Shown: positions 21,492-31,189 of the stretch, one piece after another
Numbering within the stretch: position 1 is the first letter of the stretch
Layout: each line of letters starts with the position of its first letter
Assembly: GCF_003086295.3 (NCBI RefSeq)
Contig: NC_092044.1
Coordinates: forward strand, 5,854,843 to 5,918,842
DNA length: 64,000 nucleotides
From: Arachis hypogaea
Lineage: Eukaryota; Streptophyta; Magnoliopsida; Fabales; Fabaceae
Reading direction: 5' to 3'
The notes under the pieces: model-generated
Seen by the model: the letters and a program-made list of their open reading frames with translations, nothing else
What the model was told of the DNA's origin: nothing
The model's database searches: none
Program-made: the position numbers and the translations under genes

Positions 21492-22096
21492 TTATATACT
21501 TCAAACTAATTTAATATAAATCGTAAAATGTTATATACTTCAAATTAATCAGATTGATTTTTTTTTTTCAAACTGCAATATGATTATATGAACTCCCCTA
21601 AAAGCTACATTAATATTTTTTTAACAAGAATATTCTTTGTACAACAAAATCACCCATTAATATATTATACGTGTGATTTAATATATTTTTAATATATATT
21701 TATATTTTAATACATATTTTATATTACTGATTAAATTTTGTGATTGATTTTAGTATACATGATGATTATTTCTTTAAAAAAAACACTCAAGATTTATCAA
21801 ATACCTTATATAACTAATTGGTTTTGTTAGATAGATAATATTTTTTTTTAAATAATGTGAACAATGAGTTTTAAAATTGACCAAACAAAATAAAAAAACA
21901 CTCCATTCTAAATTACCTCTTAAACTTAACATTAAAATAACCATCCGTACACTTAATGAATTAAACATACAACCATTGTTAACTGTGTGCATGAGTAAAT
22001 CGAATAAAAAAAATATCTATCCAATTAAAAATAATCAACATAATCATTTATATACCTATTAAATTGAACAACAAATATCTCTATTGTTCACATTCT
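21492..22096. other. Gene-free stretch after the MATE breakpoint
   Basis: AT-rich DNA without a supportable gene. The first part has no counterpart in unit 2 beyond the MATE breakpoint. From about 21990 it again matches unit 2 (about 37020 onward). A degenerate MITE-like stretch lies near 21660-21760. Confidence 0.5.
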
Positions 22097-22099
22097 TTA

Positions 22100-23032
22100 G
22101 AGCCCGTTTGGGAAGTAGCAGAAGCTACTTTTTTTAACTTTTGGATTATGAAAAGTCATAATCTATATGTTTGGCACTATTTTAGAAAAAGCTTTTAACT
22201 TCCCGAAATATATAACTTCTTACTTTTCCAGAAGTCATTCTACCACTTACTTAAAAAAAATTAATTAATTTTAAAATAAAAAAATTTACTTTCCTTCTTG
22301 ACTCTATGAAAAATACTGACTCTTCATCACCATTTTCACATAAGGTCTGCTAGAAGCACTAGCCTTCCACTATCATTCTCACACAATGTTCCAAGTCTCA
22401 CCATTTTTACGTAATGAAACATCTGATGGAAGTATTGATCCTCCACCACATTTTCAGACAATATTACATCTGAACAACTTACTGCCTTCTAAATATTTTT
22501 TTATCATTTTATCACTATTTTTTATTATTAAATTTGTATTCAAGTGTGATATGAAATTTCAGTTTTAATTTTATTTTTTTCATATGTAATTTTATAGCTT
22601 ATTATTATTTTCATAGTTAATTATAATAAGTTCTTGACTTCAATAAAGGAGAAGAGAGTTCTAATAGGAATAAAAATAAAAAATAAAAAATAAAAAATAA
22701 AAAATAAAATATACATTGACACACATTTTATATTTATTTTTTATTTTCACCTACCATATCATACACAATATTAGTGATTAGGTTATGTAAAATCAACATT
22801 CAATATTAAAAAATATTTGTTATCATCGTTATTTTAATATTCATTCTCTTTTGTAAAAAAAAATTATCTTTTGAGTTATTTATCCAAACGCTACAACTTT
22901 AAAATAAGTACTTTTATAACTAAAAATCCAAACACAAAATAACTTATTTATAAGTTGCTATTAATAAAAGTCCTTATATTTTAAGCTCCTTTTCCAAAAG
23001 AACTTATTTAAGTTATTTACCCAAACTGGGCC
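22100..23032. mobile_element. Tourist/Harbinger-like TIR element, copy 2
   Basis: Ends are GAGCCCGTTTGGG and CCAAACTGGGCC, with TTA on both sides (22097-22099 and 23033-23035), the signature target duplication of PIF/Harbinger elements. The other duplication unit has the uninterrupted site, with a single TTA at 37103-37105. The interior matches 1159-2048, including a decayed version of the Pro/Ser-rich frame, plus an added AAAAAT microsatellite near 22670-22710. Confidence 0.85.
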
Positions 23033-23136
23033 TTAGTCTCCCTATACTTTTCCGTAACCATATACAGCTATAAATAATGAAGTTAAATTAGGATAATTAA
23101 TCAACCTAGACAATTAATTAATCATAAAACCTTGCT

Positions 23137-24291
23137 CTAATAAGCATTATCATCAAGAGCAGGCAACGGAAACCTGAGAATGGCGGCAATACCGGTGAGT
23201 TGCTGCAACTGCTCTGCCATAACATGCATGGAAGAGTACACCAAAGCTTCCCCACCACTATCCTTAACAGCCTTCACCAAACAACCGTACCTCTTCCTCG
23301 TGGCAACCTCATCACTCCGATACAGCTCATCACTGATCAGAAGCGTTTCAATGGCTCCCATCTCCTGCGCACTCTCCACGCTCTTCGGTCCGTAGCAAGC
23401 TCGATCCGAGTCACTCGAAACCATGTCCCAAACCTTTCTCAGTGCCCTAATCTGCAACCCTACCTTGCTGTCCTTCATAAGGTTCATCACCGTGCTTTCT
23501 CCCAAAAGATCCTTCAAATTGCCGTTGCAACCACCACCAGCAGCCACCACGATCCTTCCTATGTTCTCTTCTACGCTTCTCATCTTCATCCTCTTTGCCT
23601 TCGATATCATAAACCTTCGAAACTCGTCCTTTTTCGAATCCTCGCTTGCGATCACAGTGTTCTTAACCTTGTTCAGATCCACGTACTTTATGAACTCCGC
23701 AAAAACCTCGCGGAAGAACACGTTCTTCGTAGTGTTTGAAGAAGGAGATGAAGATGAAGACTTTCTTCCTTCGGTACTGGAAGAAGAGGTTTCAACCTTG
23801 GAAACCATGGCAGTTACGCCTTTTCCAATCAGATAAATCTCAGCATGGTCTTGTTGAAAGAGAGTTACTGCGAGTTCCGCATCGGGACAAACTTCGTGGT
23901 TCTCTCGTTCCTGGAGAGCCTCGACGACGTCTTGCTTCCAGACCTTCTTGTGGAGCTCGAAGGGTTTGTTGCACTCCAACGTGAGGGTGTGAAAGGATCC
24001 GACGGCAACATAACCGTTGGGCTCGAGATTGCGGCCTTGGATGCGAAGGGTGGAAGAGTCCTTGTCGAAGTCGCCGCAGGTGACCTTGAGGTGGACAGAG
24101 AGCCTGACACGTGAGGCGGTGGTGTTCCTGCCGTCGTTGAGTTGGTGGTGGACCTTCCGGGAGGTATCGGCCGTGACGTAATCGCCGGGGTTGATGATGT
24201 TGTAGAGCATCCATAGGTCGTCGGATTCTTCAGGGATTATGATCACTCTTCCCATTTGGTTCACTGCGAAATCTTTTTCCTTCAGTTTCAT
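23137..24291 (-). CDS. PEL1: Pelota (Dom34)-like ribosome rescue factor, 384 aa
   Basis: Pelota/Dom34 is an eRF1-related protein that, with the GTPase Hbs1, frees stalled ribosomes in no-go and non-stop decay. One uninterrupted frame starts MKLKEKDFAVNQMGRV and runs through the N-terminal Sm-like domain (PEESDDLW near residues 20-27; TLRIQGRN; VGSFHTLTLE), a central eRF1-like domain without GGQ (as expected of Pelota) and a C-terminal domain with YGPKSVESAQEMGAIETLL, SSMHVMAEQLQQLTGIAAILRFP and an acidic end. The length is normal. The loop that usually carries a basic I-P-R-K motif is here a Ser-rich run (SSSSTEGRKSSSSSPSS), so this is a divergent paralogue. The ATG is supported by a TATA box at 24401-24410 and by conservation in the copy at 37206-38358. 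Confidence 0.9.
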   Translation of the reverse strand: MKLKEKDFAVNQMGRVIIIPEESDDLWMLYNIINPGDYVTADTSRKVHHQLNDGRNTTASRVRLSVHLKVTCGDFDKDSSTLRIQGRNLEPNGYVAVGSFHTLTLECNKPFELHKKVWKQDVVEALQERENHEVCPDAELAVTLFQQDHAEIYLIGKGVTAMVSKVETSSSSTEGRKSSSSSPSSNTTKNVFFREVFAEFIKYVDLNKVKNTVIASEDSKKDEFRRFMISKAKRMKMRSVEENIGRIVVAAGGGCNGNLKDLLGESTVMNLMKDSKVGLQIRALRKVWDMVSSDSDRACYGPKSVESAQEMGAIETLLISDELYRSDEVATRKRYGCLVKAVKDSGGEALVYSSMHVMAEQLQQLTGIAAILRFPLPALDDNAY

Positions 24292-24400
24292 TCTTCCTTT
24301 TTTGCTTAGCTCCCAATTTCTGCTGAATATTGGAACCTTTTTTTTGGTGATGAATAATGTGTGCCTGACTGCCTTCTGATGTATGTATGTTATGTGTGGG

Positions 24401-24410
24401 GTTTATATGG
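24401..24410 (-). promoter_or_regulatory. TATA box of the Pelota gene
   Basis: On the minus strand CCATATAAAC lies ~110 bases upstream of the ATG, a typical plant distance. The duplicate pseudogene keeps an even better TATATAAA at the matching place (about 38458-38465). Confidence 0.55.
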
Positions 24411-25672
24411 GGTGACTTGCCCGTGTTGTGTTTGTTGTTGCAAATTGGAGTTTGGTGATTAATTTATTGGTTGAAAGGTGTTGTTTAATTTAAAAGTATA
24501 AAAATAGATAATTTTTAAAGATATAAAATTTATTATAAAAGATAAATTAGATAAAATTTAATCATCAGTTCATAAGCACCGTAAATTGAATTTGGAATTT
24601 TCGAATTCTTGTAGATCTTGCTTTAGGATATGATTAGTTGTTTCGCTGGGGAAAAATAAACAATTCTTTATTTTGGGTACAAGATAGATATTGAATTTGA
24701 ATTTTGTGGATTCTTTCTTTGCTTTACTTCGTGTTGGGCTAATAATTTAATATGCAACCAAGGAAAGCAAAGAAAACGAACATAAATAAGATACCGCAAA
24801 AGATTCGATGGAGGAACAATATTTGAATTATTAAATGATCTTAAACTCTTAATAATAAAATATACTTTTAAAATATTTTAATAATTATCAAATAATTTTT
24901 ATTTAAATTTAATTATTAATTAATTTTTTATATATTATTTAATTATAAAATTTAATTTTTAATTTATATATTATTATTTTATTATTCATTAATCATCCTC
25001 TATCTTATTTTTAAAATTTTATCATTAAATTTTATGAATATTTATTTTTAATTTTTTTTATTTTATTTTAATATAAAAATCTTAATTATATTTTTTTTAA
25101 TCTTAACATTATCGATTTTTTAATCTGTAATCAATTTATTTTTTAATTATCTAATTCTATAACTATAATGAAGTTTATAAATCTCTTTCTATATGAAAGG
25201 AAGAAAGAGAAAGAAAAATAAGTATGATATTATATGAGAAGAGATAAAAAAATGTTGAAGTGAAAATTAATTTATATAATTGTTATATCGAAAAATAATA
25301 TTTTCGATAAAGATGTTATTGAATTCTTTGACAAGTTAATGTTCGACAAGTTTAGACTTCGATCATTGTCAAATGTTAAAATAATATTTTGATCAACTTT
25401 TAAATATATGTTACAATTAACTTTAGATTGGAGCCAATTAAGTACTCGTTGATTGACTCAAGTGTAGAAGTCGAATATAATTGATGGCAGTTATTCACAT
25501 TGTACAAAGAGTGAGAACAAATTGATGCACGTGGAAAATGATGTCGAAGATGGTGGTTAGACAACTGAATCGAAGGCAAAATTTCAATTTCGAAAGTGCG
25601 CAAACAGTTATTTAACAAAGCTAACCGGTAGAATGATATATCAACAAATAATTGGACGGATTGGCCTATAAA
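24411..25672. other. Pelota 5' flank and unit junction
   Basis: Up to ~25278 this AT-rich DNA matches 38466-39338. From ~25279 to 25672 is a ~390-bp spacer unique to the junction between duplication units. It contains the palindrome TATCGAAAATAATATTTTCGATA-like near 25287-25311 and no gene that I can support. Confidence 0.55.
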
Positions 25673-25784
25673 TTATTGTACATAAATGATTGGATGCGGA
25701 GATTAATAATAAAGTAACCACCTAGTTTCCATCCGACTGTTCTTTTTAATTGTTCTTACTCAATTTTGGTATTTCCCATGGCAG

Positions 25785-26352
25785 AAATCCGTTGTATTTG
25801 TTTGTCATCTTTATTAGTTATCTTCTCATCAAAGCTCTATGGGTGCAACTGGACATTACGGATGAATTTTGAAATAGAGCTGTGAGTATAATTCCTCGTT
25901 ATCATATATTGTTCAATTCATTAATAATCATGATTATAATTATTTGGTCTATTCACCACCTTGGTTACTGAGTTTTGGATCACACACATAGCATCATGCT
26001 GGGGATTTCATAAATAGTCCTTTAGTTGAGCTACTGCCTACCAGCTCTTGTTAAATGTTCACTAGGTATTTAACCATCTATATAAAAGCCTTATTTTGTA
26101 CTTGTTTACTTTCAGCTGCCGGGACTCTTATCCTTGTCTACCAAATTCGTTCCAACGGTCATGAACCTTATGAAAAAACTAGCAGACGAGGGTGCAGATA
26201 ACAATACTCGCAGAAATCCACCAAAAGGCGATTACAAGGCTGCTAATGATGGTAGTGCTGCATCTTCCAGTTCTTCATCAAATGTAACTGTGCTTGACAA
26301 CGGAACCAAACACAACAGAACTGAATACTCCAGTTCATCAAAATTCGAGTAG
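25785..26352 (+). pseudogene. RHD3 3'-end fragment
   Basis: Copies of RHD3 exon 22 (25785-25881) and exon 23 (26116-26352) with the intervening intron. The rest of the gene is absent because the duplication began in intron 21. The exon 22 copy has an in-frame TGA where RHD3 reads CGC just before the exon end. The exon 23 copy stays open and differs from the functional exon at 4 of 237 bases. There is no promoter, so it cannot make the GTPase. Confidence 0.92.
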
Positions 26353-27365
26353 ATGAAAGAACTCATCTGATACGGTAGAGAAATTTCATTTGTTGGAAGA
26401 TGGTGATGTCTGCTGGCTGCATCTTTGGTTTTTTAGCTTGTCCACGAAACATATGATTTCTGAGCATATTCAAGACATTCTCAAAGGCATTGGTTTTTGC
26501 ACAAGTGCCATATATACGAAGGGGGCATTGTTTTGTTCCTAATTACTCCCCCTTATAATAGTATTCTTTTAATTTTGGGGCTTCATTTAGTTGGAGTTGA
26601 CTCCTACGTGGTCTTTCATGGTTATGCTGGTTTTGCAGTCAATTTTGTTTGTAATTCAATCATTGTTTTCCTATTGTATCCTCCTGAAAATTTATTGATT
26701 GGAATCGTGTATTTATATTAGATTTTAAGATTTACTTATAGAGGCTTATCAATGTTTGTCACTTGCAACATGGTGTTGAAAAATAACAGGTTAAGTTTAT
26801 TTTTGGCATGCTTAACAAGGTGTTTAATCAAATAAAATTTCAGGAGAAAAGACTTGCATGTTCTTAGAGCACATTTAATGTGCTTCACGAGTAATCATAA
26901 TCAGTGCTTCACTCATGGTACTTCTATGAACCATTTTTCTACTCGAGTATGAATTGTTAAAATCTTCCCTGTGCTACTACTTTTGTCTTTGTCTCGTATT
27001 AAAGGGGGCCGTTGACCTGAGTGAAATTATTTTGATGTCAATAATTTTTCGTACTTTTGTTGTAAATAAATAACTATTTATATTGACTGTTCTGTTTTGT
27101 GGAGTTTGTGTCGCATACTTGTCGGAGGTTGCTGCCTTGTAGAATTTAGCTCATTATTTCTGGAGTTGCTTTTTAATTTTCCCTTGAGATGATGAATAAT
27201 TTTAAAAAGTAAATACAAAAAAGAGAGAACTGGAAAAATATACCGTTCTCATCAGATAACAAAGCATTAAACTATTTTGCTCGCTATTTAAGAAGTAGCT
27301 ATTAGCATTACAATGTGAAAATGGAAGAATGAATTTGACCAGAATGGACGTGCGAGAGAAGCAAA
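26353..27365. other. Duplicated RHD3 3' flank
   Basis: Counterpart of 18173-19214, with small indels. No coding sequence is supported. Confidence 0.6.
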
Positions 27366-29719
27366 TCAAGCTTCTGCAGAACCCACTCTCCTATCAACTT
27401 TGATTTCTTGTCCACCCCACTTCCTCATTCTTTCATTTGTTTGTTCCACCTACAATGGAAAAGTGTCAAGTCACTAAAAGCAATTACAATAGAGGAGAAA
27501 GTTCATTTACATTAATGAAGTTTGGTTACTGTATTATTTTTGTATTTAGCAACTTATGAAATATCAAATGTAAAGAACAGAACAGAACAAGCTCCATATG
27601 AGAAGCATTGCCTACCTCTTTCTTCCAATTGGTCTTGTAAAGTATCAACAAAAGCAGCAATGTTTGCAGAGCAATTCCACATATCATACCTCCCCAAAGT
27701 CCCTACATATGAAACAAGTTTCACAATCATTTGAGAGAGGGCTATAGTTAATTACCGTCTTTGGATAATATTAAATAGAATTAATGCATTACCTTAACTC
27801 CCAAGTTAACTTTATAACCAAGAATAAACCCCAGTGGAAGTCCAAACACATAGTAACAACCTACATTGATGTAAGCCACCAGTGCCTGCCACCCACCTCC
27901 AACAGCAACACCTGCAAGAACGGTTTCAAAATTGTAAAGAGGGAAGTTTTGTTGCATTGGGGGGTATGTAATGTATGTAAGAGATTTATGTGTATCTAAA
28001 TACCTGAAATAACTGGTTGAATGCTGTTTAGAATCATAGTAACAGAAAGGAAGTATGCGAGTTTTGTGACCGATTCTTGCAAAGGCTTGCTGCTAGTGAA
28101 GATGACGGCGAAAGAATCTCTAAATATCAAAATAGCCACCATGGAAATGATTCCAATTAGAAAGGACTGAAGTGTTATCACATAGACAGAGTATTTGGCA
28201 GCTCTTGGATGTCCAAGTCCCAGTTCGTTGGAAACTCTCACACTGAAAAGAAAGAAAAAGAATCACACACACATATATGATTGCATTGATAGAACAAACT
28301 TCACTTCAAACAGAGAGTGCATACCTGACAGCAGCATTTACTCCAATAAAGATCATGAACTCCCACCCATTCAAATTCATGCTATAAAACACACAAGAGT
28401 GAACTGAATGAATAAATGAATGAACGAACGAACGAATGAATGTATTAGTAACATTTATGTTACCTATCATATAGAGAGGGAATCAACAGCTATGACTGCA
28501 TTATCAAGGTGGCCAGCAAGAACAATGAGGCTCATCATATACCAAACTTCAAGACAAAGCATGACAGCAGATTCAAGGGAGAGCCTAACAAAGGGCCATA
28601 TATCTTTCAAGGCCTTCCATGACAATCCATGCCAACCTTCCTTGCACCAAAAAAAGACATAAGCAAGTTGAGCCAATGTTATCACCCAGCTTGTGATATC
28701 AAATGCCAATGCTGCACCAGTTAAGCCTAATTGCAGCACATAGATGAAGAGCCACAGCATCACAACGTGCAGGATTAGCGCGAAGAAGCCGATCCAGGCA
28801 ATAATATTGACCTTGCTCTGCGCCTGAAGGAACTTCTGGGTTGGAAAATTGAATGCAAGTGAGAGAAATTGGGGGATTACAAGAGGAGCAAAGCTTCCTG
28901 CTCTGTCAGCTATATCATGCTGTTGCCCCAGAAACTTCAGGATTGGAGCAGCAAATATGTATATTGGCATTAGCAAAAGACTGGTCACCGACAGGATTGC
29001 CCATGACCGTTGCAAGTACACACCCAGCATTTCAACCTGCCCTGCCCCAAATGCTTGCCCGCACAGTGTCTCCGTTGCACTTCCCATGCCAAGCTATAGG
29101 TAAAGGCACATAAATAGTTATATCTAATAATAAACATTGAAATTTATATATCATAAAATCACTTATCTTATAAGAGTAATGCTAGGAAATCAACACTATA
29201 GCAGCCAATTTCACTAAAAATAAGCTCTTGTTGAGTTTGGATTTCAGATGTTTTTTTCTAATTGAATTTCGGATGTTCTTGTTTTTAAGAGTTTCCGGTG
29301 GTTGTTTTTCTTACGTCTGCAATGTCGGTCGTGCGATGTTAACTCGTCCTAAATTCTTAAGCTGGAATATATATAAATTGTTATATCTAACTGTTGTTAA
29401 AGAAGAAGAGGAGTCAGAGAAAGCATACCATGAAGCCGAAAGCGAAAGTGCCGACGACTGAGTTGATCAAGGAGATAGCAGAGAGTTCGAGGTCTCCGAG
29501 GTGTCCAATGAAGATGCTGGTTATGGAGTTGACACCGTACTGGCACCAAATGTTGAACACTATAGGCAATGCTATCTGCCATACCTTGGCTGTTTCTATC
29601 CAGAAAATCTTCTTCGCCTCCCTCAGCCCCTTCACTTTCACGTAGTCGCCGTCCTCCGCCACCACCCCTCCGCCGCCGTTGAGCAGGGGAATACTATTAT
29701 TGCTGTTGCTATTGTCCAT
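27366..29719 (-). CDS. DTX33/34/35-type MATE transporter, copy 2 (splice-donor lesion)
   Basis: A multidrug and toxic compound extrusion transporter; plant relatives move flavonoids and other metabolites into the vacuole in exchange for protons. Exons (minus): 29429-29719, 28468-29093, 28325-28381, 28004-28242, 27793-27911, 27616-27702, 27366-27449, totalling 1503 bp and 500 residues, normal for the family. Signature stretches are FNIWCQYGVNSITSIFIGHL, GMGSATETLCGQAFGAGQ, FNFPTQKFLQAQSK, VRVSNELGLGHPRAAKYSVY and VAVGGGWQALVAYINVGCYY, with hydrophobic segments throughout. The oddity is the intron 2 donor, which reads ATAGGT where copy 1 keeps GTAGGT. Reading on, or using the GTAACA four bases later, gives an immediate TGA. 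All other splice sites and the frame are sound. It may therefore be a very recent pseudogene, or be spliced inefficiently. Confidence 0.88.
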
Positions 29720-29834
29720 GCTTCCTGATCGGAGGGCTACAACGAACTACTAAAGAGTGAAGAGAGTGAAGGGTGAATTAGTTAGTTAGTTAGTTACTTT
29801 GAGAGTCGTGATTTTTGGATGAATCAAACCACCT

Positions 29835-29841
29835 CTTTATA
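29835..29841 (-). promoter_or_regulatory. TATA box of MATE copy 2
   Basis: TATAAAG on the minus strand lies about 116 bases upstream of the ATG. Copy 1 has lost this region. Confidence 0.55.
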
Positions 29842-30388
29842 ACTGATTTACTCCCACACGCGCCTACTTTAAATGTGCATCCACATCACATGTCACATAC
29901 AATTCTTTTTCTTCTTTTCTTTTCCTTTTCCTTTTAACTTCTTATCATTTAATTTTGACTTTTTTACATATTATTAGTGTTTTAATTTGTAAAAATTATG
30001 TAAAATGGTTTTTGAGTGGTAATACTAAAATTCATTCCTAAACTAAGGGCCTGTTTTTGGGGAATTTTAAAAGTAACTTTTTTAAATTTCTAATTTATGA
30101 AAAATAATAGTATTAATGTCTGGTGTAATTTTTAAAATCAAATTGTAACTTTTTTAAGAAACTATTTAGGAGTTTATAGAGAAGTTAAAAAAATGACTTC
30201 TTTCATAATACTACTACTTTTTATCACATTTTTTTTAAAATAAATACTTTTAGAATTAAAAATTCAAATACAAAATAACTTATTTATAAACTACTTTTAA
30301 TATAATAATTTGGGCAAAACACTATAATAAGCCAAGGAGAATGAAATTTTACACAAATCAGCCAAATAGAAAATTGGTTAATGAATCC

Positions 30389-30536
30389 ACCAATGCACAT
30401 TATTATATAGTTCGAATCAGTATATTTCAAATTAGAATTACATGTAATTTGAATCAACGTAAACCAATGCACATTATTATATAGTTCGAATCAGTATATT
30501 TCAAATTAGAATTACATGTAATTTGAATCAACGTAA
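30389..30536 (+). repeat. 74-bp direct tandem repeat, two copies
   Basis: Units 30389-30462 and 30463-30536 are essentially identical, starting ACCAATGCACATTATTAT and ending GAATCAACGTAA. The TTCGAAT/AATTTGAAT motifs inside resemble the repeat at 40150-40530. Confidence 0.85.
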
Positions 30537-30810
30537 CACGCTGCACATAGTAATTCGAATTGGCCAGATTTAAATTACTCATGATTTAATTATATCCATT
30601 CTTTTATTAAGAAATTAATAATTTAAAAATAAAAAATATATATTTTATTTCATGCATTAAAAAAAACTAACAAAATATTTAATTACGATACTTCCTTAAA
30701 ATATTAATGAGCTATCAATTCGAATTTCGTACAATACTCTTTTGTCTATTTTTAATAGCTCATGAAAATTTTTTTAATAAATTTATTTAAATTATACCAC
30801 AAAAAATATT

Positions 30811-31053
30811 TTATTCTATGCAAAATAATTTTAAAAAATGGTTAAAAAGATGTTAGGAGTACTATAAAAATTTGTAATGTCCTAATGACTTAGAATATTA
30901 AAAAAATACTCTACATAGTCAATAATAATTTAGAAATTAAAAAAATATAGTTATAACCAATATTTATCTAAATTACTAAAATATTACAAATTTTTATAGT
31001 ACTCCTAACATTTTTTAAATTATTTTTTTTTAAAATTATTTTGCATAGAATAA
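30811..31053. repeat. Inverted repeat (foldback) inside the TIR element
   Basis: The arm at 30811-30880 (with TTCTATGCAAAATAATTTTA and GTTAGGAGTACTATAAAAA) is inverted at about 30983-31053. Arms are ~70 bp with a ~100-bp loop. It may be a nested foldback element. Confidence 0.75.
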
Positions 31054-31189
31054 AAGGCATTTTAAGTTATTTTTTATGTAAAATAATTTTAAAAAAATTA
31101 TTTATAAATTATTTTTAATATAATAATTTATTGTTTAAATTATTTTTAAAAAAAACTTAATTAAGTTGTTTTTTTTTAACAGGGCCTAA

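Larger units (their letters stand above)
17492..25278 (+). repeat. Tandem segmental duplication, unit 1
   Basis: This block is repeated at 25673-39338 in the same order and orientation: RHD3 exons 22-23, MATE gene (-), Pelota gene (-) with its 5' flank. Homology begins inside RHD3 intron 21 and fades at about 25278. I count 4 differences in the 237 bp of exon 23. Unit 1 has lost the MATE first exon and promoter and has gained the element at 22100-23032. Confidence 0.88.
30047..31186. mobile_element. Tourist-like TIR element, ~1.1 kb
   Basis: Left end GGGCCTGTTTTT and right end AACAGGGCC are inverted, with TAA duplicated outside (30044-30046 and 31187-31189). This matches the PIF/Harbinger target preference. 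The inside is AT-rich, without an ORF, and contains a 74-bp tandem repeat and a foldback. Confidence 0.75.

Noticed and set aside
23200..23836. Plus-strand ORFs of 137-179 codons across the Pelota gene, and their copies at 37269-37902
   Set aside because: They are antisense shadows of the Pelota reading frame, with the same layout in both copies and no family resemblance.
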